Numbered from the stretch's first letter, positions 22,646 through 35,230 are shown. The stretch is 64,000 nucleotides of DNA from Brasenia schreberi (GCA_036023115.1 JAYKKT010000080.1:10967501-11031500); one strand, 5' to 3'. Notes: generated by a model not told the origin, from the sequence alone. Made by a program: numbers and translations.

Positions 22646-23796
22646 CTCTCATGCTTGATGAGGTATGACCCTATATGGAATGTGTGTTTGCTCTAGGGCT
22701 ACAACCAGTAACGGATGCAGAAACTTGTTTCGGGTGGAAAGGACTTTAAAAAAATTCAATACATAATTGAATTTTTTTAGAATTTCGGGTCCTGGTTATA
22801 ACCAAAAACCAGCTTTGGAAAACAATTCCTTGGAGATTCTCAGTATTACCACACACGCACCCTTGCCCCTACTTGGTTCTGCCCGGAATATTTAGTTTCA
22901 ATTATGCCGGAACCCAAGACTTGACTAAAAAATAAAAATGGAAGTAATTTATTTTAAAGGTTCTCCCTTTCTGAATTTCAAGCTCTCATAGCGCGGCTTT
23001 ACAATATTGATCAGATCCAACAAGTTGGGTATCATGATTAATTTATTAAATTAAACATTGCAAATTTTATGTGGGGACTACAAGGTAATATGTACTTAAT
23101 TATCAGAGAAAAAGCTCTAACTGCCACACACACACACAGAGCTTTAAGTAGTGTGCATCTCAAGCTAAACACTGAATCTCATGCTATGCTGCTTGACTTT
23201 TCAATCCAAAATTAAGTAGAAGGCGCCTCTTTCATTACGATAAAAGTTTACTGAGCAAACTTACATGGATGTATTTGAGAACAATGAAAGTAAGGTATCT
23301 AATACCTTTTATATTTGATCGTCAGTGAGAAGGGATATTTTTTTTTCTCTTAAATTATGGAGGGAAAATCGATTTCTTTGGTATTAATATCTATGATGCT
23401 AATACCGAAATATATGCATAATCCCTTGAAGAAAGACTTAATATCTTAGGAAGCTATTACTGATAAAGTTGGTACAATACCAATAAAAGATTAAATGAAA
23501 GAAACATACTTAAAATGGTTCAAATATTTAGAGAGTAGTCAAATGAATCATGTTCGACGAGAGGACATGAAAATTAGATGAACACTTAGGAAATCCTCGA
23601 AAGAATCAGCAGAAAATGATAAAACATGATCTTGCTTAAGGCTGGATCGAGCACAATGGTGACCAATAACTCATGATGAAGCTGATTCCACTTCATGTGG
23701 GATGAAGAACACTTGGTTTCTAGTTTTGGTAACCCCATGTCACGAACACACGCATTATATCTTAATTTGGGTAAATCTATATCCACATGCTATTTA
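22646..23796. other. Unassigned region left of the Copia element
   Basis: AT-rich DNA with no gene recognised. A short AC tract lies near 23127. Confidence 0.4.
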
Positions 23797-23801
23797 GTAT
23801 A

Positions 23802-24197
23802 TGATGGCTGTTTTCTCAAGCCGGTTGCCAGAGTCCGTCGCCTTTCTTCTATCCTCCGTCAAGCCTTCTAAGTACGCCTGCAGCTGAATAAATGTATGTG
23901 GTTTTTCAGGTTTCCACACAGTGGAGTTTTTCAGGAAAAGATTTTTCACTGTATATCTGTGTATTTTCGGTTTGCATTGCTTTGTATTTATAGAGCAGTG
24001 TGTGCTCCCCCTTTCCCGGTTATCCCTATTGGGCTTCCCTCATCCGGAGCATTCTTATCCAGACTATTACCGAAAATTCTGGTAACGGTCCGGCTGTTAT
24101 GGCCACCATATCTTCAATCCGAGATTTAGATAACGGACTGGATGACCAGTCCAGCCGTTACCTGTGCTGGATTGCAGAGAATAACCACAACTTAACG
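23802..24197 (-). repeat. 3' LTR of Copia element A
   Basis: This 396-bp LTR begins TGATGG on the plus strand. The terminal CA is decayed to CG at 24196-24197. Confidence 0.93.
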
Positions 24198-24209
24198 TCT
24201 CCCACTTGG
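24198..24209 (-). other. Polypurine tract of Copia element A
   Basis: Minus-strand CCAAGTGGGAGA directly precedes the 3' LTR. Confidence 0.8.
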
Positions 24210-24286
24210 CCATTCGAGCCAAGTGTATTGACATACTGGTTTTTCTCCCACTTTTACAGGGTTTACCTAGTAATGTCCTTTCATGA

Positions 24287-24450
24287 TTGCTACTGCAATC
24301 AATACCCGTTGTATGGTTATTTCTCTTCACAACAATCTATTCGTTGTGTGGTTATTTACCTGCACAACACTTTTATCCGTTGTGTAATTATTTTCTTACA
24401 CAACATTTTTATCCGTTGTATGGTTATTTCCCTACACAACAATCTAACAT
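24287..24450 (-). repeat. ~38-bp tandem repeat near the 3' end of element A
   Basis: About four units built on 'CGTTGT(A/G)TGGTTATTT' plus 'CACAACA.TTTTATC' lie between the RNase H remnant and the polypurine tract. Confidence 0.75.
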
Positions 24451-24469
24451 ACTTCAAACCCATGTTTGT

Positions 24470-24913
24470 AACATGTTTTGATAAAAGTTCCTCTGTTATG
24501 TCTTTAGTCAAGGGGTCTACCAACATATCATTTGTTGGCATGTATGAGATGGATATTTCCTTTCTCATAACCATATCATGAACATAGTGGTATTTCACCA
24601 TTATATACTTGTTTTTTGAGCAATCACCTCCACTCTTAATAAGAGTAATTGTTGCATTGTTATCACAGTAAATGATAACCGGCTCGTCGGTTATTTCCAA
24701 CTTCAAATCTCGTATGAAGCGGCTTATCCAGACAACACTCGTTGCAGCCATACAACAAGCTACATATTCAGCTTCCTGTGTATGAAATATTACACAATCC
24801 TGTTTCTTACACACCCAAGAAACACCACCACTTCCAAATAAGAATATTTGACCCGAGGTTGATTTGCTGTCGTCTTTGCTCGTAGCAAAGTCAACATCTG
24901 AGTATCTTACCAC
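24470..24913 (-). pseudogene. Copia RNase H remnant, element A
   Basis: The conceptual product contains YSDVDFATSKDDSKSTSGQ, QEAEYVACCMAAT, IYCDNNATITLIK and DMLVDPLTK, the usual Copia RNase H landmarks. It is open across the domain but cut off from RT by stops. The C terminus runs into the tandem repeat. Confidence 0.9.
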
Positions 24914-25026
24914 TTTCAGTTCATCTTCTTAAAAATACAATTTCAAGTCTCTTGTTCCTTTTAGATATCTTAAAATCCTTTTTACAGCTATCCAATACTG
25001 TCATCTAGGATTACTTTGATATCTAC

Positions 25027-25839
25027 TTACAAGACCAACAACAAAGCTGATATCAGGTCTTGTATACAACATAGCATCAAACTAACCACAGCTTTTGCAT
25101 AAGGAACATTAGGCTTATCATCTCCTTCATTGGGACAATCAACCTTACTAATTTTGACCCCTTTTACAACAAGTGTATTAGCAGACTTGCATTCACCCAT
25201 TTTGAACTTCTTGATGACATAATCAATATATCTCTCCTGACTCAGGCATAAGAGTTTAGATTCTCTATCTCGAGAGATCTTTATTCCCAGGATATAGGAT
25301 GCTTCACCCATATCCTTCATTTCGAACTTAGAATTCAACCATGACTTGGTTTTGACAATCATTTCATTGTCGTTTCCAGTTAATAATATGTTATCTACAT
25401 ATAATGATAGGATGACAAAGTGGCTCCCACTGTTCCATACATATACACAGTGATCAAGTTTATTAGCCACAAACCCAAATTTTATAATGGCATTTTGAAA
25501 AGTCAAATACCATTGACGAGGTGACTGTTTCAGGCCTTATAGGGATTTTCTCAACTTATATACTTTATCTTCTTGGCCTTTAACTACAAATCCTTCGGGC
25601 TGCTGCATGTATATGATTTCATCTAAATCTCCATTTAGAAATGTTGTCTTTACATCTAATTGATGTAAATCCAAATCATAGTATGCAGATATTGTCAGGA
25701 CTATTCGTATGTATGCAAATTTCGTAACTAGAGAATATGTCTCAACATAATCTATCTCCTCTTTTTGCAAAAAACTCTTTGCAACCAACCTCACTTTAAA
25801 CTTGTCGATTGTACCATCGACCTTATATTTCTTTTTCAA
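25027..25839 (-). pseudogene. Copia reverse transcriptase remnant, element A
   Basis: Fragments include KFKVRLVAKSFLQKEEIDY, DLHQLDVKTTFLNGDLDE and LYVDNILLTGND. The catalytic YVDD is YVDN here, so the active site has lost one aspartate. A stop and frameshift at about 25507-25540 split the domain. It is inactive. Confidence 0.92.
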
Positions 25840-25896
25840 AACCTATTTATAGCCTATGACTTTTCTTCCTTTTGGCAAATCAGGCAATTCTCAGAC

Positions 25897-27382
25897 TTAG
25901 TTTTTCTCAATGGATTCAATTTCCTCATCTATGGCTTTCCCCCAGTTTGTTGCTTCAGATGAGTTCATAGCTTGTTGATAAGTCAAGTTATTAGTCAACT
26001 CATCTAAATCCACCGAATTATACACTTCTTCTGCAAGATAAGTATAATAATCCTTTAAGTAGGACGGAGTGATCCTTGGCCTTTTATATCCACTTAGGGT
26101 TTCGGTTATTCCAGGAAGATCTTCTATGGGCTGAAAAGATGATTGATCTAGGTCTACTAGATAATCAACACATTCATTATTATTTTTCAGGATGTCATTC
26201 TTAGAATCTTCTAAGAATTCAACATCTTTACTTTCAATTAGTCTGTGGTCCTTATGATAAAACCAATGAACCTTTCGAATATCCAATGAATATACATCTT
26301 AAGGACCTATTGTCTAGCTTATCTCTAGACTGATAAAAGATCTTTATATGTGCAACAGATCCCCATCTCCTGAGATGACCTAGGTTGAGTTTTCTTCCAA
26401 ACCACATCTCATATGGTGTTGTGAATATAACTTTACACGGTACTCTATTGAGTATGTAAACTGTTGTACTTACTACTTCTTCTAAAATACCCTTGGTAGA
26501 GAGACATCAATTAACATTGACCTTGTCATATTCAACAAGGTTCTGTTGTATCTCTCAGCTACACCATTTTGTTAAGGTATTATGAGCATTGTATTTTACT
26601 TTGCAATACTAAAGTCTTTACAGAATTTAAGAAATTCTGCCGAGGTATATTCACCACCTCTATCTGATCTTAAAACTTTGATTGAATGCCCTAATTGGTT
26701 TTCTACTTCTTGCTTATATTCTTTAAAAACATCTAGTACATCAGATTTATGTGTCAAAAGATATATTTAGAGTAATCATCGATAAAAGTTATAAAATAAC
26801 CATTTCTATGATGTGACTTTACTCTAAAAGGTCCACATAAATCCGTGTAAATAATCTCCAACAGGGGTGTTGCTCTTATTGATTCCTTAAGAAAAACTTT
26901 CCTTGTCATCTTTCCTTGTATACAAGCTTCGCACTTGTTGAAAGTATTTTCCTCAAATCCAAGCAGTAAGTCAAAGTTGGATAATTTCCTCAACTTTTTC
27001 AGACTTATATGCCCAAGGCGTTTATGCCACATATTCACATCAACAGTAAAGGCACACTCAATATAAGCAAAGAAGTTTCAATTTCATTATCACAAAATTT
27101 AATCAGTTCATGTTCTACGTCAAATTCCCTAGAGAATAATATTCTCTCATGCTTTCCCACAGTCACCATTCTAGGAATAAACCTGACCTTAAAACCTTTC
27201 TTTACTAAGGTAGGGACCGAGACCACATTGCGTCTTATAGTTGGCACAATTAATACATCAGTTAATACAATCGGTTTGCCTTGTATATAAATCCTAAAGG
27301 ACCCAATACACAAAATATCCGAGAAGGTATTATTACCCATGTAGACTCGATGTTTGCCGAGTTTGTATTCCTTTAGGTCCAT
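25897..27382 (-). pseudogene. Copia integrase region remnant, element A
   Basis: The pre-integrase zinc motif is visible (MWHKRLGHISLKKL ... CEACIQGK), followed by the start of the catalytic core (YTDLCGPFRVKS, FITFIDDYSKYIF). The rest (26287-26753) is broken by stops; a linker frame continues to 25897. Confidence 0.88.
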
Positions 27383-27827
27383 TTTCTTTGGTCTTTGAGA
27401 TGTGTCGTGTAGCTCCGGAGTCTATCCGCCAACTTGTCACCGGGCGGTCCATGTATAAACACTCTAAAATCACACAGATTATATCCTGCTTCTTTGACTG
27501 TCTATACTGTGGGTTGTTTTCGCAACATTTCTTGTTGCGGCAGTCTCTCTTGAAGTGTCTTATCTTTCCATAATTGAAGCACTTGATCCGAGAAGCGGTT
27601 TCTTGCGATTTCTTAAAATTTTGATCGCCCTTCTTGTTATTCTTGCCAAACTTCTTGTTTGGTTTATTTTTCTTTTGGTTGGGTTTGAAGCTAGACCCTA
27701 TCTCATCCTGTACCACTAGCAATTTTTTTATTTTATTTTTTATCATATGTTCTTGCTCTATTGCTAGTTTCAGGGGCAATTTAGAAAGGTTAATTTTAGG
27801 CCCTAATATGAGGGCAGTGGTGACCAT
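27333..27827 (-). pseudogene. Gag zinc knuckle and protease remnant, element A
   Basis: A zinc-knuckle-like CFNYGKIRHFKRDC has its second cysteine replaced by tyrosine. Downstream WRIDSGATRHIS carries the aspartic protease DSGA motif. Confidence 0.88.
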
Positions 27828-27887
27828 GTTCCATAATGGGGGTAGACTATTTAATATTATTGATATTTGTATCAGTTCTAGGATGAC

Positions 27888-28313
27888 TTATTTTACCATG
27901 GCTAAGTCCCTAGCCATTACTAACATATGGTTTACATGTTCTACTACATTTTCTCCTTCTTTCATTTTGAAGGAGTTGTACTTTTGTAGTAGCAACTGCA
28001 CATGTAATTTGGCAGTTGTGTCATATTTAGCTATTATTGAATCAAACAACTCTTTGGCATTCTCGAATTTTTCGAAGACCCTAATCAAGTCATCCTCCAT
28101 GTAGGTCAACATGATTATCATTACTATTGTGTCATCCTTTGGAAATGTTTTATACATTTCTATTTGTTGCTCAGTTGCGTTTGGTGGTGGCAGACGCATG
28201 ATTTCCTTTAGTATGTACTCAACACCCTCAAGTGTTAGAGTAAGTGGGTTTTTTCTCTTCCATGTTTGGAAGTTGAGACCATTTAGTTTCTCAGTTTTTA
28301 CCAATTTAAACAC
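27888..28313 (-). pseudogene. Copia gag remnant, element A
   Basis: The frame shows the UBN2-type gag pattern (LNGLNFQTWKRKNPLTL, ARVFEKFENAKELFDSI-like helices, LHVQLLLQKYNSFKMKEGEN). No clean ATG is in frame: an ATG just upstream runs into a stop one frame away. Confidence 0.87.
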
Positions 28314-29600
28314 ATATTTTAGAACTCATTTTCATGTGTTTGGCAATTATAACAATTAGACGATTTAAAAAGAAAATAAACATAAAGCAACAAACACACA
28401 TAGCAAGGACCATGTTAGAACGATGCATAATATCATAAAAAAAAACTAAAGACATTTTATAAGCAACTTGGGACAAACTTATAATTTTCCGAAAAAATTC
28501 TGCCTTTAGAAATTTTCAAATAATACCAACGGTAAAATTGTAATTTAAAGTATCTATCTACTTTTAAAATTTTCTAAAAAGCCTAAGGATAGACTTGTAA
28601 AATTACTTTTTGATATTTCTGTAAAATTCGTAACTGATCGGGGGTTAAAACTGTAATTTTAACCCTCAGCCCGAATGTATAATTTTCTCAAAAGTATAGG
28701 GACAAACCTATCTTTTGACATAATGGCAGAAAAGAAATTAACTCAAACCGGTAAGGGCATTAATGTAAAACTAAAGCTTGGTATCTCATAATTTTGACAA
28801 ACTGTCAGAGGGTAAAATCGACTTTTCGCTCAATAAGGGCAAAACAATCTTTTTACATGAAAATATCTAGATATATTTGTAATTTTGTTCAGGAACAATG
28901 TTGTAATATTTGAAAACCATATGGGGCAGAATAGACTTTTCAATCTGTTGCCCGACACGGTTTCTACGAAACCATCGGCGGTTTTCTAAAACCAGGGGCG
29001 ATTTCGGAAAATCGTTGGTTTTGGCATGCGGTTTTTTGAAACTGCCTGGCGATTTTCGTAACGTAAAAATGAGGAGAGAGAGTGTGAGAGAGGGAGAGAG
29101 GGTGAGGCAGGCGGAGCCTCGCTTCGCTCCTTGGCCCTCTACGGAGGCCTTCTATGGCGGTCAACAGCCTTCACGACTTGGTTCTGGTCTTGGCTTTCGG
29201 CCGACCGCATTCTTGGTTCTGACTTTGGCCTCCAACCAACCGTGTTCTTGGTTCTGGCTTTGGCCTTCGGTCGACCATGTTCTTGGTTCTGGCTTTGGCC
29301 TTTGGCCGAACACGTCTTCATTCTGGCTTTTGGCCTTCGGTCGAACACGTTCTTTGTTCTGGCTTTTGGCCTTCGGCCGAACGCGTTCTTGGTTATGGCT
29401 TTTGGCCTTCGGCCGAACGCATTCTTCGGTAGACGCCTTTGATTCAGCCTATGGCTGACCGCGACTTTCGTTCTGGCCTGCCGACCATGGCTTTCATTCC
29501 AGCCTGCCTACTTCCCTTTTTTCTTTCCCCCTTCTCTCCTCTTCTATTTCTTTCAGAACGATGATGCGTAATCTTTTTTTTTTGTAGGGTCAAGAAGGAG
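28314..29600 (-). other. 5' leader of Copia element A
   Basis: Non-coding leader between the primer site and gag. It includes the 35-36-bp repeat array at 29176-29425 and a GA-rich stretch at about 29070-29105. Confidence 0.7.
29176..29425. repeat. 35-36-bp minisatellite in the leader of element A
   Basis: Six to seven units of the form 'TTCTTGGTTCTGGCTTTTGG' + 'CCTTCGGCCGAACGCG' start near 29211, 29246, 29280, 29314, 29350 and 29386. Because the unit is close to 36 bp it stays open on both strands, producing spurious repetitive ORFs. Confidence 0.85.
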
Positions 29601-29613
29601 GCCTTGATACCAC
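29601..29613 (-). other. Primer-binding site of element A
   Basis: Minus-strand GTGGTATCAAGGCC follows the 5' LTR. It differs slightly from the standard initiator-Met tRNA site TGGTATCAGAGC. Confidence 0.75.
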
Positions 29614-30018
29614 TGATGGTTGTTTTTTGAAGCCGGTTGCCGGAGTCTGTCGCCTTTCTTCTGTCTTCCATTAAGCCTTCTAGGTACGCCTGCAGCGGAA
29701 CAAAGGTATGTGATTTTGCTGGTTTTTTAGGTTTTCACACAGTGGAGTTTTTCGGGGAAAGATTTTTCACTATATATCTATGTATTTTTCGTTTGCGTTG
29801 CTCTGTATTTATAGAGCAGCGCGTGCTCTCCCTTTCCTAATTATCCCTACTGGGCTTCCCTCATCCGGAGTGTTCTTATCTGGATTGTTACCGAAAATCC
29901 CGGTAACAGTCCGACTGTTATGGCCACCGTATCTTCAATCCAAGATTCAGGTAACGGAATGGATGACCAGCACAGCCGTTACCTGTGTTGGATTGCCGAG
30001 AATGGCCACAACTTAATA
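29614..30018 (-). repeat. 5' LTR of Copia element A
   Basis: This 405-bp partner of 23802-24197 is bounded on the right by the target duplication GTATA. The terminal base pair has decayed (TA for CA on the plus strand). Confidence 0.93.
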
Positions 30019-30394
30019 GTATAAGATAACAAATGCCATTTATCAAAATCAACATTACAGACCGTATATAATGCCTTGCATCAGCGTAAAGAGGAGCAAC
30101 TACATAAACTTTGTTATCGCATTCATCATCTTTGTTTTTGCTAAAGCTCTCTTCATTATAGCCCACGAGCATACTAGTGGGTATAATAACCCACCATTAT
30201 AACCGTTGGTTTAATTTCAAATAATAGCCTAGAGTTTATGCACCAGCCTTGTGTAGATGGAATATATATCGACATTTTTCTTAAAGAAGCTGGATTTTTG
30301 TTCCACCTTCATCACATATTATTGGGTGTGACAAACTCATTTGGAGATGATCTCATTTTTCGTATTGCTCTAAACATATCGAGATAGATAGATT

Positions 30395-30396
<2 letters not shown>

Positions 30397-30429
<33 letters not shown>

Positions 30430-30960
30430 CCACAACAACTAAGCTTTTTCCCATACTATTTCGGCTACATGGATTCTTTGTTTCCATAGAACTCGGTCAT
30501 ATGCCATGGTAGTAGTTAACTCAACGTAAACTAGATTATTCTTTATTGTTTTCTTCTAAAATTTTTTATGGTTTTCTTCTAATATTTTTTATGGTTTTCT
30601 TCTTCCTCTTTTAACATTCACAATCTAGTTTCTTATACCTTTTTATCAAAACTTCTTTTAGTTGTCTTTCTACGTGCCCAAACCATCTTAAATGATTTTT
30701 TCTTGATATCACTTGCAATTTGTTTCTAATAACTAATCTTTTCTTATATAACCACTCATCTATCTCAACATCTTTTGTACATGTTGATGATTAAGTATTC
30801 AAAACCATCAAACACAATAGGTCTAATTAATGTTGTAAGATATTTACCTTCCAACTTTAGTGATATCTTCTTTTCACATCGAATACATGATGTATCACTT
30901 ATACATTAATTATATGCGTAATGTCTCTATCAATTTTTTTATTGCCTCTAAAAAATAACC
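30397..30960 (-). mobile_element. RTE-type LINE 3'-end relic
   Basis: Minus-strand translation in shifting frames gives KLEGKYLTTLIRPIVFDGFEY, HLRWFGHVERQ and DRVLWKQRIHVAE. These are the C-terminal landmarks of the RTE-clade reverse transcriptase (R-P-x-x-x-x-G-x-E, LRWFGHV, W+K+IHVA). The sequence ends in a (TA)n tract at 30397-30427, as RTE elements often end in a simple repeat. Many stops; 5'-truncated. Confidence 0.75.
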
Positions 30961-32336
30961 CAAAGCACCTTTATATATATATGGAGAGAGAGATTCAAAA
31001 ATGGCCTCCAAACTAATCAGCTATTGCAAAAAGGCATTCTGAATTCGAGTTGTTTACATGACCACATGGCTTAGATTCATTTTTTTAAAAGCCACCTAAG
31101 TTTTGAAATGGTACTTTATTCTTCTTCCTCTAAGGCAACCCTCATGTGTTAAGTCTTTTTCAAACAGGTGAAAGACAATGGCATTTCAGTAACTTTCCTT
31201 TAGTAGACAAAACCAATTAGTTCTATTTTCTTTTCTAGTAATTTATAACTTGGGCCTTTGATAGGGTATGAGCAACCCAGCAGGACCCTCACCTAAGTTG
31301 GGACTCAAAAGTTGGTCCAAAAGGCCACGCTCTAATCAAATTCCTGACTCCCGGCATCTAGCAGCCGAGGCCCGGCCTCTCGAGCAAGGTCGCCATGGCG
31401 GCATAATAATGCGGCTGACGAACTGGATGTCCCATTGCCTTCTCCCAATCCAAACTTTGAAAAAATGGCGAAAAAGATATGACCCATGGTTGAATTCGTG
31501 GGACTTAATACAAAGTTCACCTTAATAAGAAAAACTCCATGGGCTATTGGGCCAATTGTAAAAATTTTCTAGATCCACTAGTGGCTCAGAGTGTTTATGA
31601 AATATACATGAGCTAAATATATTGCCAGTCGAAGGTTGGGGACTTGTAGAAATAATGTATTGTTTTTCATCCTTACCTGTTTGAGTTGAAAACCTTTTCT
31701 TCATTCATTTGCCTTTTATCATGTTGGTCAATGAACTTAACTTATTGCATGAAACAAGAGCTGAGAACGACAATATACACTTTTTCTTGGCATATTCTGG
31801 CTATTAGATTGGTACTCCATTGCTCAAACTTGTAAAGTAGGTTCCCTGGACTGAATATATGCAAAAATCCTGTCTTGCCTCATACTTCATTGCTAAGCAA
31901 GAAAAGACACACACTTATATATATAGAGAATGATTAGATTATGTCCACCATTGTTGTTGTCTTTTCATTGCTTTTAGGTGACATAAGTATAATAATAATA
32001 TCTTTCATACTTTTCAAAATCTTTTAAAATTTTTAAAAATATATTACTGTCACCTAAAAACAATGAGTGAGCATGTTAAAAATGAATAGGATCCGGTTTT
32101 TACGCACACACATATATCTATATATAAAGAGAGAGCATACTTCATGCATACACTTGTTCATGAATTCACTTAGACATTTTTACCGTTCGATCGAAGAAAT
32201 TAATGATGAAGATTTAAATTTAATATATAATATTTTTTGCTTTTTAAATTTAAACCTCAATCATTAATCATGCCGATCGAAAAATATAGATATGTAACTG
32301 GGTTTATATATGAATAGGTATGAGCATATACTAATT

Positions 32337-32387
32337 TCTCTCTCTCTCTCTCTCTCTCTTCATTTATACATACATATATATACACAC

Positions 32388-32420
<33 letters not shown>

Positions 32421-32538
32421 CATCTATATATATACATGTATATATATATATACATCTATATATATACATGTATATATATATATAATTATATATATACATG
32501 TATATATATATGTGTATATATATATATATACATGTATA
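32337..32538. repeat. Compound CT/TA/TG microsatellite region
   Basis: A CT tract is followed by long TA runs interrupted by TACA and TGTA words. It yields tyrosine/isoleucine-rich spurious frames on both strands. Confidence 0.93.
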
Positions 32539-34097
32539 TTATACACTCATGCATACACAATACGTGTGGTGAGAAAACATACAGAGAAACAAGAGATGCA
32601 AATGAATCTAGAGGTGCTGAGGAACCCAATAGATCGCCATGAGGTTGTCATCAGAGTAATGTTCTTATCCTACAGAAACTAATTTGGATGTCAACTTGTG
32701 CCTATCACTAGCTCTACTCTCTCTCACTCTCTCTCTCTCTATATATATGTGTATCTCTAGTGAGAGAGAGAGAAGAATGATTCATAAATGACTTGCTTTT
32801 CTGTACCCGAATTGGGCAGAACATAAACCTTTCGTGTTCAGGTCACAAGCCAACTGATGCTGTGTTTCTTAACCAGCACTACGTAAAAGCATACTTTTGG
32901 TCATTTCCCGAAGATTTCCCCGCAGGGTCTCAGATAGTTCGGACCAACTGAAGCTGGGTGCGTACCATTACTGAGAGGTCAGGCCCACTTATTCATGAGG
33001 GACGTAAATGTGAATTCACTTTAGTTCGCCCGGAGAAGGAAAGATTCTTTGGTAAACCACAGACAAAAGGGATATTCCACAGGGAGGAATATGTAGGAAG
33101 GTGTCTGTAATGGATTCCCTCAGTGCTGGTGCTCCTAATTGTGGGTCCATGTGAAGCGGAGGAGCGTAGTGCATTTTTCTCTCTCTCTAGCATCTCCCTT
33201 TCTCTCTATAACCGACGGTCTTAAATAATCAAGGGAATCTTTTGAAGAGAAAAAGGTTAGCCTTGGAAGCTTGCAAATCAAGACTCAGCTAGCATTGGTG
33301 TTTTAAGGCCAACCGATCGATCAAATCCAATAATTGCACAGAGAATTCGATGCAGTTCTTGGGCACCAAAAATTCTCCAAGATCATTAGAATCTTCTTAC
33401 CTTCCTCACCACTGCATAAAAGTCATAAGCACAAGGCGATGATTCCCACCTTTCCTTTATTTTTTCTCCTTTTCTTTTGTTTCCTTCTTTCTCTTTTTCT
33501 GCCTTTTAGATTTTACTGTTGCCACACATGATGTGCTTAACAGTGAAATAATTGGGTGTGGATAAAACACATTATGTAGAAAGTTTAGAACTATATTTAT
33601 GCCTTGGCATCATATTTGGACTAGGAATTATGGGATGTAACATGTCAAGAACTCAGTTGTTATGCCATCGTAATAGGGAATGTTATGTCATTTCATCATA
33701 TGATGGTATGTATCTGCTCTGTCAACTCCACAGCTATGAGTTAAGATCATTGAAATGTCATAAGCTAGAATCAATTCGTCTGTAATCCATTGACTTGCCA
33801 TTCTGCACTTTAGAATATCTTGCTAATTCAGAGATATTATTTGGAGCGGTGCTTTTCTTTAGGTTCTAGTTAATTTTCCTCGATGAAGATGAATAATCGA
33901 CAGTGGTAATGAGGAGTTAACTAATACTGCTCGCGTGAACATTACAAGATGGTAACATTTCAAATGAGAGAAGCATCACTGAAGGCGCTTTGGACGTGTA
34001 GACGGACAGAAAGACTGGAACTATGATGTGAGAAGCTAGACAGCATTACTTTGAAAGAGGCATAAAATGAGGCCTGAAAGTATTGGACGAAAACAAT

Positions 34098-34293
34098 AAA
34101 ACATAATCTTTCTTTCTTAGAGTTAAGATGTTGATATATATTTATATATATGTATGTATATATATATATATGTATGTTAAAACATAATCTTTCTTTCTTA
34201 GAGTTAAGATGTTGATATATATATATATATATATATGTATGTATATATATATGTATGTTAAAACATAATCTTTCTTTCTTAGAGTTAAGATGT

Positions 34294-34352
<59 letters not shown>
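34098..34352. repeat. 81-bp tandem repeat, three units, ending in (TA)n
   Basis: The unit 'AAACATAATC' + 'TTTCTTTCTTAGAGTTAAGA' + 'TGTTGATATAT...' starts at 34098, 34179 and 34260 (period 81). The third unit expands into a long TA tract and a short TG tract. Confidence 0.9.
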
Positions 34353-34354
<2 letters not shown>

Positions 34355-34971
34355 TGTGTGTGTTTGTGTCTGTGTCCGTGTGACAGAAAAGATGAAGCAT
34401 TTTTTCACTACAGATTGATGCATGTACCCACGACAGTTAATATGGGAGAAGCCTTGAGTTTGGTTTTGGTTTGTTCAAAAACAGAAGGCGTAACTAAATG
34501 AAGTTCATCCAATTCAAGGGTCAAGATGTCTCTCATATTTCTGACAAATATTGTTCAAATCCTAATTTTATTATCACAAGACTAATTTAAGCATCCAATT
34601 GTCTTCTGATAACATGTTTCCCGTTATACAAGCTTGAAGCTTTTGTTTAGGTAACCTAAGTTTCGTGCTAACATAAAATCCAAATTTGACTTTTCTAGCG
34701 TGATAAGGGGAAAAAAGGTCTTTCTTGACTGTATATTGAAAATAAAAATAAAAATACACAAAGTAAAGGAAGAAAAAAAGTTCATATGTAAAATGATTTC
34801 CATTTTACGAGGCAAGAGTGAGGAGGAGGAGGAAGGGCACATGGTATTGTTGTCACTGGATTCCTCTTCTCCTAGATCTCCATGTTAAGCCCTTTATTTG
34901 CTTTGCTGTTTCAAAGAAATTACCATCCCTTTGCTTTATAGTTTTCTTTTCTCAGTCTCCTTTATTCTTTG

Positions 34972-34974
<3 letters not shown>

Positions 34975-35052
<78 letters not shown>
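34975..35052. repeat. (CT)n tract upstream of the HHO start
   Basis: A ~78-bp almost pure CT tract ends about 180 bp before the HHO ATG, so it lies in the likely core promoter or 5' leader. Such CT/GA tracts are common near plant transcription starts; a regulatory role here is inference. Confidence 0.9.
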
Positions 35053-35230
35053 TAAAAGAGATTGATCCCCGATATCCTCTTCATCGTCTTCTCATATTCC
35101 ATACGTTCAAGGCATCGACCTAGAGGCTCCCTTTGATCCCCTAATATTCCATACTCAAGCTTGACATAAAAAACAACAAGATCACACTGAGAAGAAGAAA
35201 GAACTGAAGAGGTCTAGAGAGAGGGAAAGG

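Larger units (their letters stand above)
23802..30018 (-). mobile_element. Full-length, decayed Copia LTR retrotransposon (element A)
   Basis: A 6.2-kb minus-strand element. LTRs at 23802-24197 and 29614-30018 are clearly homologous along their whole length. It is flanked by the exact 5-bp target duplication GTATA (23797-23801 and 30019-30023). A primer site TGGTATCAAGGCC follows the 5' LTR, and a purine tract CCAAGTGGGAGA precedes the 3' LTR. Gag, zinc knuckle, protease, integrase, RT and RNase H follow in Copia order, but stops and frameshifts divide the coding region into many pieces. Tandem arrays lie in the 5' leader (29176-29425) and just before the 3' LTR (24287-24450). Confidence 0.95.
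30961..34974. other. Gene-less region upstream of the HHO gene
   Basis: No host gene is recognised. The region holds microsatellites (32337-32538 and 32720-32775) and the repeat array 34098-34352. The distal promoter of the HHO gene presumably lies in the right part. Confidence 0.45.

Noticed and set aside
29176..29425. CRISPR-like regular repeats
   Set aside because: Units are contiguous with no unique spacers and lie in a plant retrotransposon leader. The same reasoning excludes the arrays at 10869 and 24287.
28910..29458. Plus-strand ORF of 182 codons with repeated FWLLAFGRTRS units
   Set aside because: It is produced by the 36-bp leader minisatellite of Copia A; antisense to the element and with no conserved start.
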